Shown here: piece by piece, positions 25,625-33,662 of the stretch | Layout: each line of letters starts with the position of its first letter | Numbering within the stretch: the first letter of the stretch is position 1 | Assembly (NCBI RefSeq): GCF_003702705.1 | Contig: NZ_QZMN01000008.1 | Coordinates: forward strand, 62,001-126,000 | Source: Ornithinimicrobium cerasi | Lineage (GTDB): Bacteria; Actinomycetota; Actinomycetes; Actinomycetales; Dermatophilaceae | Length of the DNA: 64,000 bases | Direction: 5' to 3' | Notes under the pieces: model-generated | Told to the model about the DNA's origin: nothing | The model's database searches: none | What the model saw: only the letters and a program-made list of their open reading frames with translations | Position numbers and translations under genes: made by a program

Positions 25625-26791
25625 GTGGCGGCAGCGTCCGGGCCCACCGCGGAGGAGCTGCTCAAGGAGCTCGCCCCGCAGGTCCTCGGCGTCCTCCTCC
25701 GCCGCGGCGCCCCGTTCGCGGCGGCGGAGGACGCCGTCCAGGAGGCGCTGCTGGAGGCCGTCCGCCGCTGGGCCGAGGACGGGGCGCAGCCCGCGGACCC
25801 GCGCGGCTGGCTCGTCACGGTGGCCTGGCGCAAGCACCTCGACGCCGTGCGCACGGACGCCGCCCGCCGCCGGCGGGAGGTCCGCGTCGCCGCCGCGCCG
25901 GACCCCGGGCCCACGGAGCAGTCCGACGACACGCTGCTCCTTCTGCTCATGTGCTGCCACCCGTCGCTGAGCCGGCCCTCGGCGGTGGCGCTGACCCTGC
26001 GGGCCGTGGGCGGGCTCACCACCGACCAGATCGCGCGCGCCTACATGGTCCCGGTCACGACGATGGCGCAGCGGATCAGCCGGGCGAGGCGCACGATCGC
26101 CGGGGAGCGGCTGACCCGGTCCGGCGACCTGGGCGGCGTCCTCCACGTCCTCTACCTCATCTTCAACGAGGGCCACTCGGGGACGGCCGACCTGTCCACC
26201 GAGGCGATCCGGCTGTGCCGTCAGCTCGTGCGGACCACGGAGGATCCGGAGGCGCAGGGGCTGCTGTCCCTGATGCTTCTGCACCACGCCCGTCGAGCGT
26301 CCCGCTTCGACCCGGACGGGACCCTCGTGCCCCTGGACTCCCAGGACCGCGCGCGGTGGGACACGGCCCTGATCGCAGAGGGGGTCGGGGTCCTCCAGGG
26401 GGCGCTCGCGCTCGACCGCCTGGGGCCCTACCAGGCGGAGGCCGCGATAGCGGCGCTGCACGCCGACGCCCCGAGCGCCCGGGAGACGGACTGGCCGCAG
26501 GTCGTCACCTGGTACGACGAGCTGGTCGCCCTCTCCGACACGCCCGTGGCCAGGCTCAACCGCGCCGTCGCCGTCGGCGAGGCCGACGGCCCGCAGGCAG
26601 GGCTGCGGGCGCTCGCCGACGTGCCCGAGGACGTCCACCGGCATGCCGCCGTGGAGGCGCACCTGCGGGAGCGGGCGGGGGAACGGCAGCGGGCGCGCGA
26701 GCTCTTCATCCTGGCCGCGCGCCGCGCCACGAGCGCCCCCGAGCGCGACCACCTCACCCGCCGCGCCGCCGCGCTCGGGGCAGGATCCTGA
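25625..26791 (+). CDS. RNA polymerase sigma factor, ECF42 group
   Basis: A 388-residue sigma factor. Region 2 is at about 15-80 (AAEDAVQEALLEAVRRW), region 4 at about 105-165 (LTLRAVGGLTTDQIARAYMVP, then RISRARRTI). A long C-terminal extension (about 175-385) has the YLIFNEGHSGT motif and TPR-like helices, typical of ECF42 (DUF6596). There is no anti-sigma gene; the extension is thought to control activity. Together with the upstream DGPF gene and the TGTCGA promoter it forms a self-contained regulon seed. Confidence 0.95.
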   Translation: MAAASGPTAEELLKELAPQVLGVLLRRGAPFAAAEDAVQEALLEAVRRWAEDGAQPADPRGWLVTVAWRKHLDAVRTDAARRRREVRVAAAPDPGPTEQSDDTLLLLLMCCHPSLSRPSAVALTLRAVGGLTTDQIARAYMVPVTTMAQRISRARRTIAGERLTRSGDLGGVLHVLYLIFNEGHSGTADLSTEAIRLCRQLVRTTEDPEAQGLLSLMLLHHARRASRFDPDGTLVPLDSQDRARWDTALIAEGVGVLQGALALDRLGPYQAEAAIAALHADAPSARETDWPQVVTWYDELVALSDTPVARLNRAVAVGEADGPQAGLRALADVPEDVHRHAAVEAHLRERAGERQRARELFILAARRATSAPERDHLTRRAAALGAGS

Positions 26792-26874
26792 GGTCAGCGA
26801 GGGTCGACGGACGTTCGTCCACAGGCCTGCCGCACCCCCTGTCGCGCGGAGCCGGTACGGCATACCCTGGAGGT

Positions 26875-27324
26875 ATGCACCGTTTCGAGCCGCCGCCCCT
26901 GCCGGGCGAGCACCGGACCGCCGGTGAACCGACGGACCCCTACGCCACGCCGTCCAGCTCCTCCACCCCGCAGGCCCCGGGCTACGGCGCCCCGTCGCAG
27001 GCCTACGGGTACGACTACGGCGCCGCGCCGCAGGCCGCCTGGGGGACCCCGGCGCTGAACAACCATCCCCGGGGCACCACGGTCCTGGTGCTGGGCATCC
27101 TCAGCCTCGTCCTCCTGCCCCTCCTCGGACCGGTCGCGTGGGTGATGGGCCGGAGCGCGCTCAGGGAGGCGGACGCCTCGCCGCAGCCGGTGAGCAACCG
27201 CTCCTCCCTCGTCGCCGGCATGGTGATGGGGATCATCGGCACCGTGCTGCTGGTCCTGGGGACGCTGACCTTCGTCGTCTTCTTCTTCGCGATCGTGACG
27301 ATGTCGGCCGCGCCGGTGGTCTGA
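26875..27324 (+). CDS. DUF4190 domain-containing membrane protein
   Basis: A 149-residue protein. A Pro/Tyr/Ala-rich cytoplasmic leader (about 1-60) is followed by two transmembrane helices with the DUF4190 signature LGILSLVLLPLLGPVAWVMG and SLVAGMVMGIIGTVLL. Function unknown; such proteins are common in actinobacterial membranes. A GGAGGT ribosome site and a TACCCT box both lie just before the ATG. Confidence 0.85.
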   Translation: MHRFEPPPLPGEHRTAGEPTDPYATPSSSSTPQAPGYGAPSQAYGYDYGAAPQAAWGTPALNNHPRGTTVLVLGILSLVLLPLLGPVAWVMGRSALREADASPQPVSNRSSLVAGMVMGIIGTVLLVLGTLTFVVFFFAIVTMSAAPVV

Positions 27325-27397
27325 GCCCGCGCCGAGGGAGCACCTGGCCGACGGACACCGGATCCCCGCTCCGCGATGCACCGCTACGCCATCTCTC

Positions 27398-27627
27398 GTG
27401 CGAGCAGGTGCGCACCCGGCCGGACGTGGTCGGCATACCGGACTTCGTCGTGGACCGCAGGTGCAGGCCCGCACCACGTGCACGGCGAACGGCGCGCCGA
27501 GCCGCGAGCTCCTGCGCGAGCTCACCCTCGACCCCGCACGCACCTACGACGGTCCCGGACGACACAACCAAGACAGCCGGACCCACACAGTGCAGGTCCG
27601 GCTGTCTCCGATGTCCTGAGACATCAC
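27398..27627 (+). pseudogene. Remnant of an IS481-type transposase C-terminus and right end
   Basis: Within the 307-base gap 27325-27631 one frame reads TANGAP then SRELLRELTLDPARTYDGPG, very like the GELLRELTLDPTRDYQP end of IS481-family transposases. The frame goes on to VQVRLSPMS and stop, beside ATGTCCTGAGACATCACA, which resembles the terminal repeat of such elements. The upstream part of the gene and the other end are absent. Beyond this I see nothing coding in the gap. Confidence 0.45.
27571..27607. terminator. Hairpin downstream of tRNA-Ser(CGA)
   Basis: AGACAGCCGGACC (27571-27583) and GGTCCGGCTGTCT (27595-27607) form a perfect 13-bp stem with an 11-base loop. It lies 25 bases past the 3' end of the leftward tRNA. 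There is no clean T-run, so termination is probable rather than certain. Confidence 0.55.
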
Positions 27628-27631
27628 AGGG

Positions 27632-27718
27632 CGGTGGCGGTGGGATTTGAACCCACGGAGGACTTGCGCCCTCACACGCTTTCGAGGCGTGCTCCTTAGG
27701 CCGCTCGGACACGCCACC
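27632..27718 (-). tRNA. tRNA-Ser(CGA)
   Basis: Class II tRNA on the - strand. The acceptor GGTGGCG pairs with CGCCACC; discriminator G. The anticodon loop CTCGAAA has CGA; the stem is CACGC/GCGTG. The T-arm is GTGGGTTCAAATCCCAC. TAACCT (27733-27728) is a likely -10 box. CCA is not encoded. Confidence 0.95.
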
Positions 27719-27785
27719 GCCGGACAGGTTACCCGACCGTGCGGGACCCCCCGAAATCCGGCGAGCGGGCGCAGAGCGTGCTCCA

Positions 27786-27997
27786 CCCACTCACCTGGGT
27801 GCACGCTGCCCGCCCGCCGCCGGATGTGCGTGCACCACCCACTCACCTGGGTGCGCGCTGCCCGCCCGCCGCCGGATGCGCGTGCACGACCCACTCACCT
27901 GGGTGCGCACTGCCCGCCCACGGGCACGACCCACTCACCTGGGTGCGCGCTGCCCGCCCGCCGCCGGATGCGCGTGCACCACCCACTCACCCGGGTG
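27786..27997. repeat. Tandem array of five palindrome-bearing units, period 52 bp
   Basis: CCCACTCACCTGGGTG starts at 27786, 27838, 27890, 27930 and 27982 (the last with one change, CACCCGGGTG). The spacing is 52, 52, 40 and 52; the short unit lacks 12 bases. Between repeats the sequence is nearly constant (GCGCTGCCCGCCCGCCGCC). Each unit contains a CACCCA/TGGGTG dyad. The last unit overlaps the tadA stop codon. Spacers are too similar for CRISPR. The array fills the stretch from tRNA-Ser to tadA. Confidence 0.85.
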
Positions 27998-28499
27998 GCT
28001 CGCGCCCGCCCTCGCGCCGCCGCCCGAAGAAGTCCAGCAGCAGCTGGGCGCACTCCTCCTCCCGGACGCCGCCGACGACCTCCGGCCGGTGCAGCGCCCG
28101 CCGGTCCCGCGGCAGGTCCCAGACGGAGCCGCACGCACCCGCCTTCGCGTCCCACGCCCCGAGCACCACCCGGTCGACGCGCGCGAGCACCGCCGCGCCC
28201 GCGCACATGGCGCACGGCTCCAGGGTCACCACCAGGGTGCAGCCGGTCAGCCGCCACTCCCCCAGCCTCGCCCCGGCGTCGCGCAGCGCCACGACCTCCG
28301 CGTGCCCGGTCGGGTCGGCCGTCGCCTCCCGCACGTTGCGCCCCCGCCCGACCACCTCGCCGTCAGCCCTGACGACCACAGCCCCGACCGGCACGTCGCC
28401 GGAGGCCCCCACCGCCCGGGCCTCGTCCAGCGCCAGACCCATCCACGCGGCATACCCCTCCTGGCCCCAGCCGGGGCGCCTGTCGCGCGGTTGGCTCAC
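27987..28499 (-). CDS. tadA: tRNA-specific adenosine deaminase
   Basis: Deaminates A34 to inosine in tRNA-Arg(ACG), a gene for which lies at 51.9 kb. Zinc and catalytic residues are in TGHAEVVAL and EPCAMCAGA. At 170 residues it matches TadA. The GTG at 28497-28499 has CAGACT seven bases upstream and no ribosome site. The last codons lie in the 52-bp tandem repeat, so the C-terminal EPPG is repeat-derived. Confidence 0.92.
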   Translation of the reverse strand: MSQPRDRRPGWGQEGYAAWMGLALDEARAVGASGDVPVGAVVVRADGEVVGRGRNVREATADPTGHAEVVALRDAGARLGEWRLTGCTLVVTLEPCAMCAGAAVLARVDRVVLGAWDAKAGACGSVWDLPRDRRALHRPEVVGGVREEECAQLLLDFFGRRREGGREPPG

Positions 28500-28516
28500 G
28501 ACCTAGAGTCTGTCCC
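28500..28516. promoter_or_regulatory. Minimal divergent leaderless promoter tadA/upp
   Basis: Only 17 bases separate the two start codons. TAGAGT on + (28504-28509) lies seven bases before the upp ATG. CAGACT on - (28512-28507) lies seven bases before the tadA GTG. The two -10 boxes overlap by three bases, so the transcripts would start inside the start codons and might exclude one another. Confidence 0.7.
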
Positions 28517-29155
28517 ATGCGCGTCCACGTTGCCGACCACCCGCTGATCGCCCACAAGCTGACCTACCTGCGGGACCGGCGCACCGACACGCCGACCTTC
28601 CGCCGGCTCACCGACGAGCTGGTCACGCTCCTCGCCTACGAGGCGACCCGCGACGTGCGCGTCGCGCCGTTCGACATCGAGACACCCGTGGCCCCCACGA
28701 CCGGCATCCACCTCGCCAGCCCCAAGCCGCTCGTCGTGCCGATCCTGCGCGCCGGCCTGGGCATGCTCGACGGCATGATGCGGATGCTCCCGACGGCCGA
28801 GGTCGGCTTCCTCGGGATGGTCCGCAACGAGGAGACGCTCGAGGCGCACACCTACGCCAACCGGCTGCCGGAGGACCTGCAGCGGCGGCAGTGCTACGTC
28901 CTCGACCCGATGCTGGCCACCGGTGGCACCCTGGCCGCGGCGATCCGCTTCCTCGTCGAGCTGGGCGCGGACGACATCACCGCGATCACCCTGCTCGCCG
29001 CGCCGGAGGGCGTCGAGCGGCTGCAGGCCGAGCTGTCCGACATCGCACCGCCGGTCACCATCGTCACCGGCGCCATCGACGAGCGGCTCAACGACAAGGG
29101 CTACATCGTCCCGGGTCTGGGGGACGCGGGCGACCGGCTCTACGGCGTGGTCTGA
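28517..29155 (+). CDS. upp: Uracil phosphoribosyltransferase
   Basis: Converts uracil and PRPP to UMP. At 212 residues it is full length. Motifs: [15 protein letters not shown], the PRPP loop [13 protein letters not shown], and the C-terminal [17 protein letters not shown]. Leaderless start predicted from TAGAGT. The following aminotransferase gene starts two bases after the stop. Confidence 0.97.
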   Translation: MRVHVADHPLIAHKLTYLRDRRTDTPTFRRLTDELVTLLAYEATRDVRVAPFDIETPVAPTTGIHLASPKPLVVPILRAGLGMLDGMMRMLPTAEVGFLGMVRNEETLEAHTYANRLPEDLQRRQCYVLDPMLATGGTLAAAIRFLVELGADDITAITLLAAPEGVERLQAELSDIAPPVTIVTGAIDERLNDKGYIVPGLGDAGDRLYGVV

Positions 29156-29156
29156 C

Positions 29157-30347
29157 GTGCCGGGTATGCCGCCGCGCACCTCCATGAGCCCCTCTCGCCG
29201 GTCGGGGGTCGAGCCGTTCCACGTGATGGAGGTGCTCAAGGCGGCGGCGCAGCGGCAGCGCACGCACGGCGACGTCCTCATGCTGTGCGCCGGCCAACCC
29301 TCGACGCCCGCACCGGCCGCCGCCCGGTCGCGCGCGGTGGAGGTGGTCGACGCCGAGGTGCTCGGCTACACCGAGTCGACGGGCATCCTCCCGCTGCGCG
29401 AGGCGATCGCCCGCCACCACCGCCGGAGCGCGGGCGTCGACGTGTCGCCCGAGGACGTGGTCGTCTTCCCCGGCTCGTCCGGGGCGTTCACCGCCCTCTT
29501 CCTGGCGGCGTTCGACGTCGGGGACACGGTGGTGATGACCCGCCCCGGCTACCCCGCCTACCGCAACACACTGCAGGCGCTCGGCTGCCGCGTGCTGGAG
29601 CTGGACTGCGGCGCGGCCACCCGCTACCAGCCCACGGTGGCCATGCTCGACGCGCTGCCGGAGCCGCCCGCCGGGCTGATCGTCGCCTCGCCCGCCAACC
29701 CGACCGGCACGATCATCGACAGCCCTGTCCTTGCCGGGCTGACCGAGTGGTGCGAGGAGCACGGGACGCTGCTGATCAGCGACGAGATCTACCACGGCCT
29801 GTCCTACGGCCGTCCCACCGCGTCGGCGTGGGAGACCTCCCGCGAGGCGGTCGTCGTCGGGTCGGTGAGCAAGTACTTCTCGATGACCGGCTGGCGCCTC
29901 GGCTGGCTGCTCGCCCCCGCGGCGCTGCGCCGACCGCTCGAGGTCCTCACCGGCAACCTCAACATCTGCGCGCCGGCCATCTCCCAGCACGCCGCGCTCG
30001 GCGCGTTCACCGAGCAGGCACGGGTCGAGCTGGACGGGCACCGCGACCGGTATGCCGCCACGCGCGACCTCCTCATCCGTCGCCTCCCCGAGGTCGGGCT
30101 GCGCGACTACGCCCCGCCGGACGGCGCGTTCTACGCCTGGTGCGACGTCGGGCACCTGACCGACGACTCGGTGACCTGGTGCCGCGACCTGCTGGACGAC
30201 TGCGGCGTGGCGATCACCCCGGGCGTCGACTTCGACACGGCGCAGGGGCACACCAAGGTCCGTCTCTCCTTCGCCGGGTCGACCGCCGAGGTCGCCGAGG
30301 CGCTCGACCGGATGGCGGCCAGCCCGCTCCTGCGCGGGAGGGGATGA
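29157..30347 (+). CDS. Class I/II aminotransferase
   Basis: A fold-type I PLP enzyme of about 396 residues. The PLP lysine is in SVSKYFSMTGWRLGW; SPANPTGT, SDEIYHGLSYG and the closing RLSFAGS (substrate-binding Arg) are typical of the aspartate/aromatic aminotransferase group. Substrate undetermined. The start may be GTG 29157, ATG 29166 or ATG 29184; I list the first because it sits two bases after upp. Confidence 0.9.
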   Translation: MPGMPPRTSMSPSRRSGVEPFHVMEVLKAAAQRQRTHGDVLMLCAGQPSTPAPAAARSRAVEVVDAEVLGYTESTGILPLREAIARHHRRSAGVDVSPEDVVVFPGSSGAFTALFLAAFDVGDTVVMTRPGYPAYRNTLQALGCRVLELDCGAATRYQPTVAMLDALPEPPAGLIVASPANPTGTIIDSPVLAGLTEWCEEHGTLLISDEIYHGLSYGRPTASAWETSREAVVVGSVSKYFSMTGWRLGWLLAPAALRRPLEVLTGNLNICAPAISQHAALGAFTEQARVELDGHRDRYAATRDLLIRRLPEVGLRDYAPPDGAFYAWCDVGHLTDDSVTWCRDLLDDCGVAITPGVDFDTAQGHTKVRLSFAGSTAEVAEALDRMAASPLLRGRG

Positions 30348-30440
30348 GCCCCTCCCGGACACGCCCGGGCGAGGCTCGGCATACCTCGTCCCATCTGTCA
30401 CACTGGCCACAGACCTGTGCCCGCCACCCCGGAGGATCCC

Positions 30441-30608
30441 ATGCCACCCACGGTCAAGAAGGTCCTGCACTGGTTGGTGTGGGGGTTCCTGATCTACGCG
30501 GTCATCACCAACCCCGACCGCGCCGCGGACATCGTGCGGGCCGTCTGGGACATCCTCAGCCAGGGCGTCCTCAACATCGGCCGGTTCTTCAACCAGCTGA
30601 TCTCCTGA
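30441..30608 (+). CDS. Small single-helix membrane protein
   Basis: A 55-residue protein starting MPPTVKKVLHWLVWGFLIYAV; one amphipathic or transmembrane helix, then an amphipathic stretch ending NIGRFFNQLIS. A strong GGAGGA ribosome site lies seven bases before the ATG. Not recognised. It directly precedes the PH-domain gene by 11 bases, suggesting a joint membrane role. Confidence 0.65.
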   Translation: MPPTVKKVLHWLVWGFLIYAVITNPDRAADIVRAVWDILSQGVLNIGRFFNQLIS

Positions 30609-30619
30609 CGGGTCCTCCC

Positions 30620-31456
30620 GTGCCCGAGCCGGCTCCCAGTCTGCGGATCAGCCGCCGCATCCTCGACCGCTACCTCCTCGAGGACGAGACGCCGGTGGTG
30701 GCGACCCGGCAGCACTGGGCCCGGCTCGTCGAGCCGTTCGCCACGCTGCTGGTCGCCCTCCTTGCGGTCGCGGCCGTGAGCGCCCACCTCGACGCCCGCG
30801 CCGCCGGCCTCGGCACGGTGCTCTGGGTCGGGTGGTTCGTCGTGCTCGGACGGGCCGTGTGGCGGCTGATGCAGTGGAAGAACGACTGGTTCGTGGCCAC
30901 CGACCGCCGGATGCTGCTGGTCTACGGACTCTTCACGCAGCGGGTGGCGATGATGCCGCTCAACAAGGTCACCGACATGAACTACGGCCGGTCGATCATG
31001 GGCCGGCTGCTCGGCTACGGCCGGTTCGTCCTGGAGTCGGCGGGGCAGGACCAGGCGATGCGCGAGATCGACTTCCTGCCCGACCCCGACGAGAAGTACC
31101 GCCGCATCTGCGCCATCCTCTTCCGCGACGACCACCGGGGCGACGACCGCCGGGGCGACGACCGGCGGCAGCTGGCGGTGGAGGAGGCCTTCGACGACCG
31201 CGTCCGCTCGCACGACCCGTTCGAGACCTCCCAGGTCGCGGACGAGCGGCCCGGGTTCACCGACCGGTTCGACCCGGACGTCGTGCGGGTCCACCCGCTG
31301 CGCCGAGCGCGGCAGGACCAGCGGCGCTGGGAGCCGGTGGAGCGCTCCGAGCTCCCCCCGGACTGGGAGTGGGTGGAGAACGAGGCGCGCCGGGCCCGGG
31401 CGGCCACCCGCAGCCGCACCGTCGCCGTCGACCCGGACCCGACGCCCCACCGCTGA
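30620..31456 (+). CDS. PH domain (bPH2/YdbS-like) membrane protein
   Basis: A 278-residue protein. Two transmembrane helices (about 40-85) are followed by a bacterial PH domain: DWFVATDRRMLLVYGLFTQRVAM, PLNKVTDMNYGRSIMGRLLGYG, ESAGQDQAMREIDFLPDP. The C-terminal third is charged and likely disordered, with a small HRGDDRRGDDRR repeat from a 15-base duplication. The GTG follows the small protein gene closely. Function unknown. Confidence 0.85.
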   Translation: MPEPAPSLRISRRILDRYLLEDETPVVATRQHWARLVEPFATLLVALLAVAAVSAHLDARAAGLGTVLWVGWFVVLGRAVWRLMQWKNDWFVATDRRMLLVYGLFTQRVAMMPLNKVTDMNYGRSIMGRLLGYGRFVLESAGQDQAMREIDFLPDPDEKYRRICAILFRDDHRGDDRRGDDRRQLAVEEAFDDRVRSHDPFETSQVADERPGFTDRFDPDVVRVHPLRRARQDQRRWEPVERSELPPDWEWVENEARRARAATRSRTVAVDPDPTPHR

Positions 31457-31481
31457 CCCGCCAGGCGGGATACTCGCAGGC

Positions 31482-32891
31482 ATGTCGACGCTGCCCCAGC
31501 CCCACGGTCGCACCGGGGTGGAGCGCTGCGCGGACACGACGCTGCCCACCCGGCACGGCATCTTCCGCCTGACGGCTTACCGGGACACGGCGGGCACCGA
31601 GCACGTGGCGCTGAGCGTCGGCGTCACCGACGACCATCGCCCCGGCGCCACCCCCCTGGTCCGGCTGCACTCGGAGTGCCTCACCGGCGACGCCCTGGGC
31701 TCCTACCGGTGCGACTGCGGGGAGCAGCTGCAGCACGCGCTCCGCACCATCGCGGCGTCGGGGCACGGGACGCTGGTCTACCTGCGCGGCCACGAGGGGC
31801 GCGGCATCGGTCTGGTGGAGAAGCTGCGCGCCTACGCGCTGCAGGACACCGGGCTCGACACCGTCGACGCCAACCTGGCGCTGGGCCACCCCGCGGACGC
31901 GCGCGGGTACGACGCCGCCGCGGCGATCCTGCACGACCTCGGCCTGCACCGGGTCCGGCTGCTCTCGGCCAACCCGGCCAAGGAGCGCGCCCTCCGCGAC
32001 CTCGGCATCACCGTCGTCGGGCGCGAGGGCATCGCCGTGCGCACCCGCCCCGAGAACGCCCGCTACCTCGCGACGAAGCGGGCGCGGATGGGGCACGACC
32101 ATCCGCTCGTCGAGGACGAGTGGCCCGCGCTCCTCGCGGGCGAGGTGCCCGGCAGGGGCCAGCTGTCCCTGCGGTACGGCGATCTCGTGCGGCACCGGGG
32201 TCCGCTGGTCCTGGCCCAGCTGGGCCAGAGCCTGGACGGGTTCATCGCGAGCCGCACCGGCGACGCCCGCTTCGTCACCGGCCCCCAGGACCGCGAGCAC
32301 CTGCACCGGCTGCGGGCGCTCGTGGACGCGGTGGTCGTCGGCGCCGCGACGGCGCGGGCCGACGACTGCCGGCTGACCGTCCGGGACGTCCCCGGACCCC
32401 ATCCCGTCCGCGTCGTGCTCGATCCCCGCCGCACCCTTCCCCCCGACGCGGCGCTGCTCACCGACGGGACCGCGCCGACGACCTGGGTGGTCGGTCCCGG
32501 CGTGCACCCGGTGCCGCCCCCCGCGCCGCACGTGCGGGTGGTGACGTGGCCGGCGGAGGGGGTGATGGAGCCGGCGCTCGTCCTCAGCCTGCTCGCCGAC
32601 CACGGCCTGCACCGCGTCCTCGTCGAGGGCGGCGGCCGGCTGGTCTCCGCGTTCGTCACCGCGGGCGTCGTCGACCGGCTCTACCTGACGACGGCGCCGG
32701 TGCTCGTGGGCGACGGGGTCCCGGGCATCCGGGTGGGTGGTCAGGACCGGATGGCCGACGCGCTGCGACCGACCGCACGACGCTGGCTCGCCGGGGAGGA
32801 CGTCGTCACCGAGCTCGTGCTCCGGCCGGCGCCCTCAGCGCGGCAGGACGAGCAGGTCGACGTGGGAGACGACCACGCGCAACCGGCCTGA
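31482..32891 (+). CDS. GTP cyclohydrolase II fused to RibD-type reductase
   Basis: A 469-residue fusion. Residues 1-205 are GTP cyclohydrolase II, with zinc cysteines Cys66, Cys77 and Cys79 (SECLTGDALGSYRCDCG), GHEGRGIGL and KLRAYALQD. Residues about 235-450 are a RibD_C reductase (AQLGQSLDGFIASRTGDARF, VLVEGGGRL, TAPVLVGDG). No deaminase or DHBP synthase part is present. It would make the 2,5-diamino-6-ribosylaminopyrimidinone phosphate and reduce it to the ribityl form. GATACT seven bases before the ATG suggests a leaderless mRNA. Its end overlaps the convergent methyltransferase gene by 57 bases. Context points to a special metabolite rather than riboflavin. Confidence 0.85.
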   Translation: MSTLPQPHGRTGVERCADTTLPTRHGIFRLTAYRDTAGTEHVALSVGVTDDHRPGATPLVRLHSECLTGDALGSYRCDCGEQLQHALRTIAASGHGTLVYLRGHEGRGIGLVEKLRAYALQDTGLDTVDANLALGHPADARGYDAAAAILHDLGLHRVRLLSANPAKERALRDLGITVVGREGIAVRTRPENARYLATKRARMGHDHPLVEDEWPALLAGEVPGRGQLSLRYGDLVRHRGPLVLAQLGQSLDGFIASRTGDARFVTGPQDREHLHRLRALVDAVVVGAATARADDCRLTVRDVPGPHPVRVVLDPRRTLPPDAALLTDGTAPTTWVVGPGVHPVPPPAPHVRVVTWPAEGVMEPALVLSLLADHGLHRVLVEGGGRLVSAFVTAGVVDRLYLTTAPVLVGDGVPGIRVGGQDRMADALRPTARRWLAGEDVVTELVLRPAPSARQDEQVDVGDDHAQPA

Positions 32892-33662
32892 GGCCGCCTG
32901 CGCCACCCGGCGGGCGTGCCAGCCGTCCACCACCGGCCGCAGCCCCGGGTCGTGCTCGAGCACCGCCGCGACCCGCTCGTCGAGCCACCGGGCCAGCAGT
33001 GCGTCGTCCTCCGGGCCGAGCCGCCACGGGGTCGGTGCGGGACGCACCTCCAGCCCGGTCCCGCGCAGCAGCCCGGTGAGGATCCGTGGCGCCTCGGGGC
33101 CAGGCCGTCCCGACCTGCGCTGGTGCCCGTCGAAGGCGGCGCGGACGACCGCGTCCTCCTCCTCGGGCGGGTCCCACACCACCGGGCCGTCGACGGAGAG
33201 CGCCAGGAGCGCGAGGCCGCCCGCCTCCCGGACGCACCGTGCCAGGGCCACGAGGTCCTCCTCGTGGAGGACGTCGAGCAGCGCGGCACAGGTCACGAGC
33301 CGCGCCTCGGCTGCTGCGGGCAGACCGGCGAGCCGGGTCGGCAGGTCACGGACCCGGGCGGCCACCCGGACCGCGTCCCGGTGGACCGGGTCCCGCAGGT
33401 GCTCGGCGTCGTGGTCGACCACGACCCACCGCTGCCGGAACGGCAGGCGCGGTCGTAGGTAGCGCTCGTTCGCCCCTCGTCCCGCTCCGACGTCGACGAC
33501 CTCGAGCGTGCTGACCCCGCGACCGTCCAGGTGGTCGACGAGCCCCGTGAGGAGGTGCCCCGCCCCCTCGTCACGGGCCGCGGTGTCGGCCGGACCGCGG
33601 AGCGCGAGCCAGTCGGGTGCGGCCCGCCCGGGTGCGGCCCCGGGCCGCCCGACCTCCGTCAC
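32835..33662 (-). CDS. Class I SAM-dependent methyltransferase
   Basis: A 275-residue protein. Motif I is LEVVDVGAGRGANERYL; the acidic strand VVVDHDAEHL, then CAALLDVLHEEDL, matches motifs II to post-II. A C-terminal domain reads RLRVVVSHVDLLVLPR. It is the last gene of a four-gene leftward operon and its GTG overlaps the glycosyltransferase stop (GTGA). The substrate is presumably the product of that cluster. Confidence 0.85.
   Translation of the reverse strand: MTEVGRPGAAPGRAAPDWLALRGPADTAARDEGAGHLLTGLVDHLDGRGVSTLEVVDVGAGRGANERYLRPRLPFRQRWVVVDHDAEHLRDPVHRDAVRVAARVRDLPTRLAGLPAAAEARLVTCAALLDVLHEEDLVALARCVREAGGLALLALSVDGPVVWDPPEEEDAVVRAAFDGHQRRSGRPGPEAPRILTGLLRGTGLEVRPAPTPWRLGPEDDALLARWLDERVAAVLEHDPGLRPVVDGWHARRVAQAASGRLRVVVSHVDLLVLPR

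Noticed and set aside
27786..27997. Regularly spaced palindromic repeats resembling a CRISPR array
   Set aside because: The segments between repeats are nearly identical instead of unique, there are only five units, and no cas genes are near. It is a tandem repeat.
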